NCBI RefSeq assembly: GCF_048553715.1
Contig: NZ_JBLZNC010000002.1
Location: 310,001-374,000, forward strand
Length of the DNA stretch: 64,000 nt
Source of the DNA: Sagittula sp048553715
Lineage (GTDB): Bacteria; Pseudomonadota; Alphaproteobacteria; Rhodobacterales; Rhodobacteraceae
Reading direction: 5' to 3'
Numbering within the stretch: position 1 is the stretch's first letter; every line of letters begins with the position of its first letter. A model generated the notes under the pieces. It was not told the DNA's origin. It saw nothing but the letters and a program-made list of their open reading frames with translations, and ran no database searches. A program made the translations under genes and the position numbers. Positions 37,821 through 45,869 of this stretch are shown one piece after another.

Positions 37821-37865
37821 CGTAGGCAGTGCTGACAGAAAACACTTTAGGAAAGGTTGCCTGCC

Positions 37866-38270
37866 TCATGCGGCATCCTCGGCCCCAAGGGCCGCCCGCC
37901 GCACCATGATAACCCCGCCGATCACAAACAACAGCGCATAGCCGCCAATGCTGCCTTGTCCGACGGTCAGAACGCCTGCGTAGACCAGCGCAAACACCAG
38001 CCCCATCACCGCCAGAACGATGACAGGTCCAAGCAGGTAGTAGCCCCAACCGAGGTCGAGGTTCAAAAGCAACCCCATCAGCGTCAGATACAGCCCATAG
38101 CCCAGCCCCAGCGCGAGGATCGCCACCGACAAGGCGGTGCCAAAGATGAACCACGTCGCACCGTCAGAGGGCACAGCCGTCCAAAAGCCCATCGCCGCCA
38201 CACCGCTCAGCACCAGCCCGGCCACAAAGGCCAGCGCGTGCATGAGCCATATGGCGGCGACGTGGCGCAT
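37866..38270 (-). CDS. Four-helix membrane protein downstream of pccA
   Basis: A 134-residue hydrophobic protein with about four transmembrane segments (roughly 5-28, 36-62, 72-95 and 105-122) and a short charged tail. No family recognised. The ATG at 38270 lies one base after the pccA stop, so it is translated from the same message; an in-frame TTG slightly upstream lies inside pccA and is less likely. A role connected to propionate metabolism is only suggested by this coupling. Confidence 0.75.
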   Translation of the reverse strand: MRHVAAIWLMHALAFVAGLVLSGVAAMGFWTAVPSDGATWFIFGTALSVAILALGLGYGLYLTLMGLLLNLDLGWGYYLLGPVIVLAVMGLVFALVYAGVLTVGQGSIGGYALLFVIGGVIMVRRAALGAEDAA

Positions 38271-38271
38271 T

Positions 38272-40272
38272 TTATTCAAATTCCATGATCACATCGTCCA
38301 CCGCGAGGCTGTCACCGGCGGCGGCGTTGATCTTGGCCACGATGCCCTTTTTCTCGGCCCGAAGGATGTTTTCCATCTTCATCGCCTCGACGGTACACAG
38401 CGCTTGGCCTTCCTGCACCTCTTGGCCCTCTTCGACGTCGACCTTTACGATCAACCCCGGCATCGGGCAGAGCAGCAGCTTGGAGGTATCGGGCGGCAGC
38501 TTTTCGGGCATCAGACGCGCCAGTTCCGCCTGACGCGGGCTGCGCACGTTGACCTTTAGATCCGCGCCACGGGTGCGCAGGCGGAAGCCTTGGGTGATCT
38601 TGTCGACCTTCAGCACCAGCGGCGCGCCCTCGACGGTCATCCGCGCAAGGCTGTTGCCGGGGGTCCAGTCCCCTTCGACCCGCAGCGCTTGGCCGTCCGC
38701 AAAACGCACCGTGGCCCCGTCGTGATCCGCGTCAATGCTGACGTCGAAATCAACGCCCTGCAGCGCCACGTTCCAGTCGGTGCCGACGCGGCGTTCGTGA
38801 TTGCCCAAGGTGCCGGTCACGCGGGTGCGCCGGATCTCGGCCACACGGTTCATGGCCGCAGCCGCCGCCGCCACATGGCGCAAATGCGCATCGTCCAGCA
38901 TCACGCCCTCGAACCCGTCGGGGTATTCTTCGGCGATAAAGGCCGTGGTCATCTCGCCCGAGATGAACTTCGGGTGATCCATCACGGCTGCCACGAATGG
39001 CAGGTTGTGACCGATCCCCTCGACCTCGAAACTGTCGAGCGCGTTGCGCATCACCTCGATCGCAGCCTCGCGCGTGGGGGCCCAAGTGCACAGCTTGGCG
39101 ATCATCGGGTCGTAGAACATCGAGATCTCGCCGCCCTCGAACACGCCTGTGTCATTGCGCACGATCCCCTCGCCCAAGGGGCCCTCGGCGGGTGGGTTGT
39201 AACGCGTCAGACGCCCGATGGAGGGCAGGAAGTTGCGATACGGATCCTCGGCATACAGGCGGTTTTCGATGGCCCAGCCGTTGATTTTGACGTCATCCTG
39301 CATGATCGTGAGCGGCTCGCCATTGGCCACGCGGATCATCTGTTCCACCAGATCCACGCCGGTGATCAGCTCCGTGACGGGATGTTCCACCTGCAAACGT
39401 GTGTTCATTTCAAGGAAGTAGAAATTCTTGTCACCATCGACAATGAATTCCACCGTACCGGCGCTCGCGTAACCCACAGCCTTGGCCAGTGCCAACGACT
39501 GCTCACCCATGGCGCGGCGCGTCTCGGGATCAAGGAAGGGCGACGGCGCCTCTTCGACGACCTTCTGGTTGCGGCGCTGAATCGAACATTCGCGTTCGTT
39601 CAGCCAAACGCCATTGCCATGGGCATCGCAGAGCACCTGAATTTCAATGTGGCGCGGCTGGGTGACGAATTTTTCGATAAAAATGCGATCATCGCCAAAG
39701 GAATTCGCCGCCTCGTTCTTGGAGCTTTGAAACCCTTCTCGCGCCTCATCGTCGTTCCACGCGATGCGCATGCCCTTGCCGCCGCCCCCGGCAGAGGCCT
39801 TGATCATCACGGGGTAGCCGATCTCGTTCGAGATCTTCACCGCTTCTTCGGCATCCTCGATCAGGCCCATATAGCCGGGCACGGTCGACACACCGGCCTC
39901 CTGGGCAATCTTTTTCGAGGTGATCTTGTCGCCCATCTTTTCGATCGCGCCTTTGGGCGGGCCGACAAAGGCCACGCCTGCGGCCTCCAGCGCTTCGGCG
40001 AATTTGGCGTTCTCGGACAAAAAGCCGTAGCCGGGATGGACCGCCTGCGCGCCGGACTGTTTGATCGCGTCCATCACCTTGTCGATGACGATGTAGGATT
40101 GATTGGCGGGTGGCGGGCCGATGTGGATCGCCTCGTCCGCCATCTCTACGTGCAGCGCGTTCTTGTCGGCATCCGAATAGATCGCGACGGTCTGGATGCC
40201 CATCTTGCGCGCGGTCTTGATGACACGGCAGGCGATTTCGCCCCGGTTGGCGATCAGGATCTTGTTAAACAT
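38272..40272 (-). CDS. pccA: Propionyl-CoA carboxylase alpha subunit (biotin carboxylase + BCCP)
   Basis: A 666-residue biotin-dependent carboxylase subunit. The biotin carboxylase domain (about 1-445) starts FNKILIANRGEIACRVI and includes the ATP-grasp loop KASAGGGGKGMRI and the EMNTRLQVEHPVTE active-site segment. The linker (BT) region follows. The C-terminal biotinyl domain has the acceptor Lys632 in VEAMKME. With PccB it carboxylates propionyl-CoA to methylmalonyl-CoA, feeding the mutase encoded nearby. The propionyl assignment over acetyl or methylcrotonyl rests on the locus (mutase, pccB, ScfR regulator). The start MFNKIL at 40272 matches the family. Confidence 0.95.
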   Translation of the reverse strand: MFNKILIANRGEIACRVIKTARKMGIQTVAIYSDADKNALHVEMADEAIHIGPPPANQSYIVIDKVMDAIKQSGAQAVHPGYGFLSENAKFAEALEAAGVAFVGPPKGAIEKMGDKITSKKIAQEAGVSTVPGYMGLIEDAEEAVKISNEIGYPVMIKASAGGGGKGMRIAWNDDEAREGFQSSKNEAANSFGDDRIFIEKFVTQPRHIEIQVLCDAHGNGVWLNERECSIQRRNQKVVEEAPSPFLDPETRRAMGEQSLALAKAVGYASAGTVEFIVDGDKNFYFLEMNTRLQVEHPVTELITGVDLVEQMIRVANGEPLTIMQDDVKINGWAIENRLYAEDPYRNFLPSIGRLTRYNPPAEGPLGEGIVRNDTGVFEGGEISMFYDPMIAKLCTWAPTREAAIEVMRNALDSFEVEGIGHNLPFVAAVMDHPKFISGEMTTAFIAEEYPDGFEGVMLDDAHLRHVAAAAAAMNRVAEIRRTRVTGTLGNHERRVGTDWNVALQGVDFDVSIDADHDGATVRFADGQALRVEGDWTPGNSLARMTVEGAPLVLKVDKITQGFRLRTRGADLKVNVRSPRQAELARLMPEKLPPDTSKLLLCPMPGLIVKVDVEEGQEVQEGQALCTVEAMKMENILRAEKKGIVAKINAAAGDSLAVDDVIMEFE

Positions 40273-40323
40273 TTCGGTCCCTTTTTCTCCCTCGTGTCGT
40301 GTGACACGTCTAGTGCACGCGAA

Positions 40324-40357
40324 AACGCCGCCCGACCCGAAGGGGTCGAACGGCGTT
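40324..40357 (-). terminator. Terminator of the glycine-zipper lipoprotein gene, upstream of pccA
   Basis: A compound stem: outer AACGCCG/CGGCGTT (40324-40330 and 40351-40357) and inner CGACCC/GGGTCG (40333-40338 and 40343-40348). On the minus strand it ends in GTTTTC. A small 6-bp inverted repeat CGTGTC/GACACG (40293-40308) lies between it and the pccA start and may belong to the pccA promoter region. Confidence 0.75.
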
Positions 40358-40404
40358 CGCACATAACAAATTGGGCAGACGTTACGCCTGCACCAAAAAC
40401 TGGA

Positions 40405-40611
40405 TCAGTTGCACAGCTGCGGGGTGATGTCGTCACACACAACGCCTGCCGCGCCGCCGATGGCCGCGCCTGCTGCAACGTTGCTGCCCGTGGCTGCGGC
40501 GCCGGCTGCACCGATGCCCGCGCCCAATGCGCCGCGCTCCAGGTCAGTGCCTTCGCAAGCCGCAAGGCCAAGTGTGGATGCCGCTGCAAATGTAAGGGCA
40601 AGAATACGCAT
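40405..40611 (-). CDS. Small glycine-zipper lipoprotein
   Basis: A 68-residue protein with a lipoprotein signal (lipobox LAAC, Cys19) and an Ala/Gly-rich glycine-zipper stretch (about 29-57, GALGAGIGAAGAAATG then GAAIGGAAG). It ends CDDITPQLCN, with two cysteines. Glycine zippers in small outer-membrane lipoproteins mediate helix packing; a structural envelope role is likely but not shown. It lies upstream of pccA on the same strand but is separated by a terminator. Confidence 0.78.
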   Translation of the reverse strand: MRILALTFAAASTLGLAACEGTDLERGALGAGIGAAGAAATGSNVAAGAAIGGAAGVVCDDITPQLCN

Positions 40612-40755
40612 GATATGTCCTCTCTGTTCCGAGCCATCGCTCGCCGGTCGAATGTACCGTTGAACGTGGCAAGCGCCAGAAAGGTTCCCGCGCTATGGCA
40701 GTTCTCTGCCAAATTTTCGAAAAAATCGCCGTAAACCCGCCGACGGTTGCGAATA

Positions 40756-40935
40756 TCAGCAGCGCGAGGGGTATTGCGAACACTGGCCGATGCTGTCCGC
40801 GGCGTCGCTGCGATGCAGGACGGGTTTCGGTGTGCTGGCCGCCCGCGTGACTTCGCGCTGCGAAGCCAAGAGGTTCGCGCAAGACGCAAGGACCGCGAAG
40901 GCCGAAACCGCAAGGGATAGTCGTGCGTAGCGCAT
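40756..40935 (-). CDS. Very small predicted lipoprotein
   Basis: A 59-residue reading frame starting MRYARLSLAVSAFAVLASCANLL, a convincing lipoprotein signal with lipobox LASC (Cys19). A short basic/polar mature part follows, with one more cysteine pair (GQCSQYPSRC). No family recognised. The frame stays open upstream, but the signal peptide fixes the start at 40935. A TTTGCAAA-type site lies about 220 bp upstream. Confidence 0.55.
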   Translation of the reverse strand: MRYARLSLAVSAFAVLASCANLLASQREVTRAASTPKPVLHRSDAADSIGQCSQYPSRC

Positions 40936-41078
40936 ATGGATGCCTCTGCTGCCTGCCTGTCCCCAAAGGATATGCCAGAACCGCGCGAAATCCACGGAAA
41001 AACAACCGCTCCGGCGTTCTCGCGCAACGGCAACGCCGTAACCGCCCGGCGGGGCGATCGTTCCGGGGACACGGCCGA

Positions 41079-41110
41079 CCGCCCCTTCTTGGGGGAAAGA
41101 ACAGGGGCGG
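41079..41110. repeat. Hairpin in a 319-bp gene-free stretch
   Basis: CCGCCCC (41079-41085) pairs with GGGGCGG (41104-41110), extended by TTCTT/AAGAA with a two-base bulge. No T run follows on either strand. The gap 40936-41254 otherwise contains the TTTGCAAA-type site listed separately and no convincing gene. Confidence 0.45.
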
Positions 41111-41154
41111 AACGAAAGACGGAATGCAGCCGAAGCCCCTGTACTGAACCCAGA

Positions 41155-41194
41155 TTTGCAAACCCCAACCGTTCTGCATAGCAGCATTTGCCAA
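41155..41194. promoter_or_regulatory. TTTGCAAA-type site in the pccB-pccA interval
   Basis: A perfect TTTGCAAA (41155-41162) is followed 32 bp later by TTTGCCAA (41187-41194, one mismatch). The octamer and spacing match those found between pccB and the exporter gene. It is intergenic, upstream of the small lipoprotein genes that precede pccA. Confidence 0.5.
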
Positions 41195-41254
41195 CCCCGG
41201 CAGGATCGGCAGCGTGCCGCGCAAAAGTGGAAGGGATCGGCAAATCCACGCGCA

Positions 41255-41623
41255 TCACTTTTCCCACGGCTCCGCTTCTTCGAAGGCCTCTGGGAAAGAC
41301 GCGCGCGCGGCGGTCTCGTCGATGATCAACATCGCCTCGTAGTCGGTGGGATCAAAGGTGTCGGGGTCGTAGGGCAGCACCTCGCGCCCGAACAGCCAGG
41401 ACAGACGTCCCGCGTCCAGATTGCCGCGCTCAAACGGCTGGTCGCCAAAGTAGTGCCAGAGCGCCGACATAAAGACCCAGTCGGCCTTGCGGTCGGGCGG
41501 ACGGCGGTCGCGGTAGCGTTCGCGCCGGATGATCTCGGTCGCGCCCTTGGGATTGGCGCGGCGAACCGTGAATTGGAAATCAGTCCCCGGAAGACGCCCG
41601 GGGAAGCCGCGATGCTTCAGCAT
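41255..41623 (-). CDS. Conserved-looking hypothetical protein in the pcc cluster
   Basis: A 122-residue soluble protein, basic in its first half (RRERYRDRRPPDRKADWVF) and acidic at its end (AFEEAEPWEK). It has an aromatic-rich centre (SALWHYFGDQPFERGN and SWLFGREVLPYDPDTFDP). No signal peptide, membrane segment or recognised motif. AAAGGG precedes the ATG. It lies 84 bp downstream of the 47-residue lipoprotein gene, in the same minus-strand run as pccB. Confidence 0.65.
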   Translation of the reverse strand: MLKHRGFPGRLPGTDFQFTVRRANPKGATEIIRRERYRDRRPPDRKADWVFMSALWHYFGDQPFERGNLDAGRLSWLFGREVLPYDPDTFDPTDYEAMLIIDETAARASFPEAFEEAEPWEK

Positions 41624-41707
41624 ACCCGGCCCTTTCTGTTGGGGGCCGTTGCAGCCGTGCTCGATAGGAATGTCGGGACGAGAGCGAACCCCCGCCCCGA
41701 TAGGGTC

Positions 41708-41851
41708 TTACTTGTACTTGCCGGTGTACACGGGCTCGACCGAGATGGGCTCGGGATCGACCACAACGTACTCTTCTTCTTCCTGCTGTGCGCAAGCTGC
41801 GAGGCCTGCGACAACCGAAAGCATAGCAAGAAGCTTGATGCTCTTGGACAT
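41708..41851 (-). CDS. 47-residue lipoprotein with acidic patch
   Basis: A very small gene with a strong AGGAG eight bases before its ATG. The protein starts MSKSIKLLAMLSVVAGLAAC, a clear lipoprotein signal with lipobox LAAC (Cys20). An acidic stretch AQQEEEEYVVVDPEP follows, and the protein ends VYTGKYK. No family recognised. The quality of the signal peptide and ribosome site make it credible despite its size. It is the third gene after pccB on the same strand. Confidence 0.72.
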   Translation of the reverse strand: MSKSIKLLAMLSVVAGLAACAQQEEEEYVVVDPEPISVEPVYTGKYK

Positions 41852-42053
41852 CTCTTACTCCTGTCAAAATTCGGGGTTGCGGATGATCCCGCCCCCCGTT
41901 CCGTGGTGCCGATTGCTGATTTGCAATCGAGTGACAGGATAACGCCTGACTTTGGGAAAAGATACGTACCCGCGATAAGTGAGTTGGGCTGTGACGTGGA
42001 AGACGCATAACGTTGTCCACAGCCACGGTGACCCGCAACATATTGTGGATTCA

Positions 42054-42515
42054 TCAGAAAGCCTCCCAAATACAGAGTCCTTCCACAACCGTGTAACTCT
42101 CGAAAAACTGGCGTACCATCGGCGTCATCTCGCCGAAATCGACAGGCTCGGCCATGAGGGTCAGCACGATGCGTTCGGGGGTTTGCCCTGCTGCGATCAG
42201 CCGCGGCACCGCATCCTCGGCACACAGGCGCTGCATGTCATCGGCGACGAGCGCATAGTCGATTTCCGCGTCAGAGAGTTGCGGCGCGACATAGCGCACG
42301 CGATACAGCGGTGCTTCGTCAATGTCGTCGTGAAACGCCACCTCGATCCCGCTGGTCGAAAGGATTTGCGCCGATGCGCTGCCTGCGCTCACGCCCAGCG
42401 CAGCGACAATCATAAAGCAGCCCCGACACAGTCGTCCGAAGACGCCCGCTCCTCCCGCCGGGGCCGCCATCGCGGCAGGCGCACCTGCCACGTTGTGTTC
42501 GTTTGCCATGGTCAT
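42054..42515 (-). CDS. Exported hypothetical protein in the pccB operon (possibly DUF6497)
   Basis: A 153-residue protein with a long polar N-region and a signal-type hydrophobic segment (about 35-50, MIVAALGVSAGSASAQ). The mature part of about 100 residues contains PLYRVRYVAPQLSDAEIDYA, the cysteine of MQRLCAEDAVP and a C-terminal CIWEAF. I recall the Rhodobacteraceae family as DUF6497, sometimes mislabelled acetolactate synthase. The start at 42515 has a strong GGAGG and overlaps the stop of the preceding gene (ATGA); a start at 42413 would give a shorter leader. Function unknown. Confidence 0.7.
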   Translation of the reverse strand: MTMANEHNVAGAPAAMAAPAGGAGVFGRLCRGCFMIVAALGVSAGSASAQILSTSGIEVAFHDDIDEAPLYRVRYVAPQLSDAEIDYALVADDMQRLCAEDAVPRLIAAGQTPERIVLTLMAEPVDFGEMTPMVRQFFESYTVVEGLCIWEAF

Positions 42516-42874
42516 GCGTCCCTCCGCGCCCAAGCCGACCACCGGGCGCGCCGCGCCGGATCGTCAAGAAGGGTTTGGATCTGAGACTCGATACCGTGAG
42601 GAATGCGACCATTTACGCGCCCGCCAGCGGTAACATCCAAACCCGCTCCGGTAAAGCAAATTTGAACAGCAGGGGCAAAGCCGCGCAACCCCTGAAGGGC
42701 GCGCCACATGTCCTGCCGGATCTGGCGCGCGAGACGGGCGGGCCGCAGATCATCAAACCGCGCGCTCGCGGCAATATCGAATTGCGCAGGCCATTGGCGC
42801 GTCAGCAGGTAACGCCCCTCCCCGCGCGCCTCGATCCAGCCGCCCCGCAATTGTCTGATCTGCTGATCCGCCAC
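42512..42874 (-). CDS. Hypothetical protein directly after pccB
   Basis: A 120-residue, arginine-rich soluble protein (opening ADQQIRQLRGGWIEARGEGRY; end LLDDPARRARWSAWARRDA). It contains RFDDLRPARLARQIRQDMWRAL and a hydrophobic strand VQICFTGAGLDVTAGGRV. No recognised family. It starts 12 bases after the pccB stop and overlaps the next gene by four bases, so it is part of the pccB message. The tight linkage suggests a role with the carboxylase, but none can be named. Confidence 0.75.
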   Translation of the reverse strand: MADQQIRQLRGGWIEARGEGRYLLTRQWPAQFDIAASARFDDLRPARLARQIRQDMWRALQGLRGFAPAVQICFTGAGLDVTAGGRVNGRIPHGIESQIQTLLDDPARRARWSAWARRDA

Positions 42875-42886
42875 GTGCCTGATCCC

Positions 42887-44419
42887 TTACAACGGAATGT
42901 TGTCGTGCTTTTTCCACGGGTTCGACAGCTGCTTGCCGCGCAGCATGGCAAAGGCCTTGGCCACGCGCCGCCGCGTGGATTTCGGCTGGATCACCTCATC
43001 GATAAAGCCCCGCTCTGCCGCCACAAAGGGATTGGCAAACCGGTCTTCGTATTCCTGCGTATGGGCCGCGATCTTGTCGGCATCTCCCAGATCGGCGCGA
43101 TGGATGATCTCGGTCGCGCCCTTGGCCCCCATCACAGCGATTTCAGCGGTGGGCCAGGCATAGTTCACGTCGCCGCGCAGGTGCTTGGACGACATCACAT
43201 CATAGGCGCCGCCATAGGCCTTGCGGGTGATCACCGTGACCTTGGGCACCGTCGCTTCGCCATAGGCGAACAGCAGCTTTGCACCGTGTTTGATAACCCC
43301 GCCGTATTCCTGCGCCGTCCCCGGCAAGAAGCCCGGCACATCCACCAAGGTCAGGATCGGGATTTCGAAACAGTCACAGAAGCGCACAAAACGCGCGGCC
43401 TTGCGGCTGGAATCAATGTCCAGACAGCCCGCCAGCACCATCGGCTGGTTGGCCACAACGCCCACGGTCTGCCCTTCGAGGCGGATGAAACCTGTGATGA
43501 TGTTGCCCGCGAAATCCTTTTGGATCTCGTAGAAATCACCCTCATCCGCGACCTTCACGATCAGCTCCTTCATATCATAAGGCGCGTTCGCGTTATCGGG
43601 GATAATCGTATCCAGCGATGTCTCGATCCGGTCCACATCGTCAAAGAAGGGGCGCACGGGCGGCTTTTCGCGGTTGTTGAGCGGCAGGAAATCGACCAGA
43701 CGGCGCACCTCGGCCAAAGCCTCTACATCGTTTTCAAACGCCCCGTCCGCGACAGAGGATTTCTTTGTATGGGTGGCTGCGCCCCCCAGTTCCTCGGCGG
43801 TAACGACCTCGTTCGTGACGGTTTTCACCACGTCGGGGCCGGTGACAAACATGTAAGAGCTGTCTTTTACCATAAAGATAAAGTCGGTCATCGCAGGCGA
43901 ATAGACCGCCCCGCCCGCACAGGGCCCCATGATCACAGAAATCTGCGGCACCACGCCAGAGGCCAGCACATTGCGCTGGAAAATCTCGGCATAGCCTGCA
44001 AGCGCGTCAACGCCCTCTTGGATGCGGGCACCGCCGGAATCGTTCAGACCGATCACCGGCGCGCCATTCTGCATGGCCATGTCCATGATCTTGCAAATCT
44101 TTTGCGCGTGGGTGGCAGAGACCGATCCGCCCAGCACCGTAAAGTCCTGCGAGTAGACATAGACCATGCGGCCATTGATCGTGCCCCAGCCGGTCACCAC
44201 GCCGTCGCCGTAGGGGCGGTTTTGCTCCATCCCGAAATCGGTGCAGCGGTGCGCGACGAAGGTGTCATATTCCTCGAAAGAGCCCTCATCCAGCAACAGC
44301 TCGATCCGTTCGCGCGCGGTCAGCTTGCCCTTGGTGTGCTGCGCGTCGATCCGCTTTTGCCCGCCCCCGAGGCGCGCGCTTTCGCGGCGATCGTGCAATT
44401 CCTGAATGATGTCTTTCAT
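42887..44419 (-). CDS. pccB: Propionyl-CoA carboxylase beta subunit (carboxyltransferase)
   Basis: A 510-residue carboxyltransferase of the crotonase fold with N- and C-lobes. It shows GKLTARERIELLLDEGSFEE, GSVSATHAQKICKIMDMA, the oxyanion-type glycines in GGARIQEGVDAL and GPCAGGAVYSPA. The C-lobe has LVDVPGFLPGTAQE and RKAYGGAYDVM. It transfers carboxyl from biotin on PccA to propionyl-CoA. TTTGCAAA-type elements lie 60-110 bp upstream in the divergent promoter region shared with the Bcr/CflA gene. It leads a minus-strand operon with several small genes. Confidence 0.97.
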   Translation of the reverse strand: MKDIIQELHDRRESARLGGGQKRIDAQHTKGKLTARERIELLLDEGSFEEYDTFVAHRCTDFGMEQNRPYGDGVVTGWGTINGRMVYVYSQDFTVLGGSVSATHAQKICKIMDMAMQNGAPVIGLNDSGGARIQEGVDALAGYAEIFQRNVLASGVVPQISVIMGPCAGGAVYSPAMTDFIFMVKDSSYMFVTGPDVVKTVTNEVVTAEELGGAATHTKKSSVADGAFENDVEALAEVRRLVDFLPLNNREKPPVRPFFDDVDRIETSLDTIIPDNANAPYDMKELIVKVADEGDFYEIQKDFAGNIITGFIRLEGQTVGVVANQPMVLAGCLDIDSSRKAARFVRFCDCFEIPILTLVDVPGFLPGTAQEYGGVIKHGAKLLFAYGEATVPKVTVITRKAYGGAYDVMSSKHLRGDVNYAWPTAEIAVMGAKGATEIIHRADLGDADKIAAHTQEYEDRFANPFVAAERGFIDEVIQPKSTRRRVAKAFAMLRGKQLSNPWKKHDNIPL

Positions 44420-44481
44420 CGCAAAGGCCCCTTTTGGTTCACCGCGAACATACAGGCTGGGCAGGGCTGCTCAAGCACTTC

Positions 44482-44530
44482 CTCGCAAATTTGCAAACTA
44501 TGAAAATACGACACGAAGCTAATTGCAAAT
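44482..44530. promoter_or_regulatory. TTTGCAAA-type operator between pccB and the exporter
   Basis: CTCGCAAA (44482-44489) directly abuts a perfect TTTGCAAA (44490-44497); ATTGCAAA lies at 44522-44529, 32 bp from the central octamer. PccR of Rhodobacter sphaeroides, a ScfR-family regulator, is known from the literature (recalled) to use TTTGCAAA-type motifs at pccB. The matching regulator gene is 1.4 kb to the right. Confidence 0.72.
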
Positions 44531-44599
44531 TAGAAAAGTATATATGCCTGCGACACGTAATTCGTGGACAAACCGCCCCTCGCGCACTACCGATCCCGC

Positions 44600-45826
44600 A
44601 TGAGCATAGCACAGCCTGCGCGGTTTCTCGACCGCAGTACCCCGCCCCATATCATGACACTGGTCCTGCTGGCCGGCATGTCCGCGTTGGTAATGAACAT
44701 CTTTGTTCCCAGCCTGAAGATCATGGCCGATTGGTACCAGACCGATTACGCCACGATGCAGCTTGCCGTATCGCTTTACCTTGGGGTGAACGCCGCGCTG
44801 CAGCTGGTGGTCGGCACGCTGTCCGACCGGTTCGGGCGCAGACCCGTCATTCTGTGGGGCATGGGCATCTTCATCGCCGCGACCATTGGCTGCGCACTAG
44901 CCCCTACGGTCGGGATGTTCTTGTTTTTCCGAATGGTGCAATCCTCTGTGGTGGTGGGCATGGTGCTTAGCCGCGCGGTGGTGCGCGATCTTTACCCCCC
45001 CGATCAAGCGGCCTCGATGATCGGCTATGTCACTATGGGCATGTCTCTGGTGCCGATGATTGCCCCCATCATCGGCGGGGCCTTTGCCGAAATCTTTGGC
45101 TGGCATGCAAACTTCTGGCTGATGGGCGCGATCGGGCTGCTTATCATGGCGCTCGCTTGGCGCGATCTTGGGGAAACGGCCGCCCAATCGGGGCTGACAT
45201 TGCGTCAGCAGTTTGCAAACTACCCCGAGCTTTTGCGCTCCCCGCGGTTTTGGGGCTATGCGCTGGCCAGCGCCTTTTCCTCGGGCGCGTTCTTTTCCTA
45301 CGTCGGCGGCGCGTCCTTTGTCGGGATCGAGGTGTTTGGCCTGTCCACCGCAACACTTGGCTATTTCTTCGGTGCGCCCGCCGTAGGTTATGCGGCAGGC
45401 AACTATATCTCGGGGCGCTATTCAGCGCGGATCGGGATCAACACAATGGTCCTGTCGGGGGCGATTATCGTGTCCGCAGGCATGGCGACGCTGGCGGCGC
45501 TGTTTGCCGCAGGCTGGCAGTCCGAGTGGATCTTCTTTGGCTTCATGACCACCGTAGGCTTGGGCAACGGCATGTGCATCCCCAATGCCACCGCTGGCGC
45601 ATTGTCGGTGCGTCCGCATCTGGCGGGCACCGCCTCGGGCCTTGCGGGTGCAATCATGCTGGGCGGCGGTGCTGCGCTAAGCCAGATGGCGGGTACGATG
45701 CTGACACCGGACACAGGCGCATGGCCGCTGCTGTGGATGATGCTAGGCACCTCGCTTGCCTCGATTTGCGCCATCGGTCTGGTCATCTGGCGCGAACGAC
45801 AGATCAGAGGGCTGGACCTCGCCTGA
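44600..45826 (+). CDS. MFS multidrug exporter, Bcr/CflA family
   Basis: A 408-residue twelve-helix major-facilitator protein. The motif-A loop reads GTLSDRFGRRPVILWG between helices 2 and 3. Motif C-type glycine/proline pattern MGMSLVPMIAPIIGG is in helix 5, as in drug:H+ antiporters of the Bcr/CflA group. The substrate is unknown. It is divergent from pccB across a 180-bp regulatory region and followed after 43 bp by the ScfR gene. It may therefore be co-regulated with propionate genes and could export a toxic acyl intermediate (inference). The ATG at 44600 starts MSIAQPARF. Confidence 0.92.
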   Translation: MSIAQPARFLDRSTPPHIMTLVLLAGMSALVMNIFVPSLKIMADWYQTDYATMQLAVSLYLGVNAALQLVVGTLSDRFGRRPVILWGMGIFIAATIGCALAPTVGMFLFFRMVQSSVVVGMVLSRAVVRDLYPPDQAASMIGYVTMGMSLVPMIAPIIGGAFAEIFGWHANFWLMGAIGLLIMALAWRDLGETAAQSGLTLRQQFANYPELLRSPRFWGYALASAFSSGAFFSYVGGASFVGIEVFGLSTATLGYFFGAPAVGYAAGNYISGRYSARIGINTMVLSGAIIVSAGMATLAALFAAGWQSEWIFFGFMTTVGLGNGMCIPNATAGALSVRPHLAGTASGLAGAIMLGGGAALSQMAGTMLTPDTGAWPLLWMMLGTSLASICAIGLVIWRERQIRGLDLA

Positions 45827-45852
45827 GCAAAGTTGCAAAACATTATGCAAAC
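45824..45852. promoter_or_regulatory. TTTGCAAA-type operator in front of scfR
   Basis: GTTGCAAA (45832-45839), a four-base spacer, then TATGCAAA (45844-45851): two octamers each one base from TTTGCAAA in the TTTGCAAA-N4-TTTGCAAA arrangement I recall for PccR. A further half-site TGAGCAAA (45824-45831) abuts on the left and overlaps the exporter stop codon. This implies autoregulation of scfR. Confidence 0.7.
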
Positions 45853-45869
45853 TCCGCTAAGGTGCAAAG

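Noticed and set aside
41911..41928. GATTGC/GCAATC inverted repeat upstream of the 47-residue lipoprotein gene, containing TTTGCAAT.
   Set aside because: Short arms and a one-base mismatch to the ScfR octamer, with no spaced partner; not strong enough to call.
45212..45219. A perfect TTTGCAAA octamer.
   Set aside because: It lies inside the Bcr/CflA coding sequence, encodes ordinary residues and has no partner octamer at 30-32 bp.
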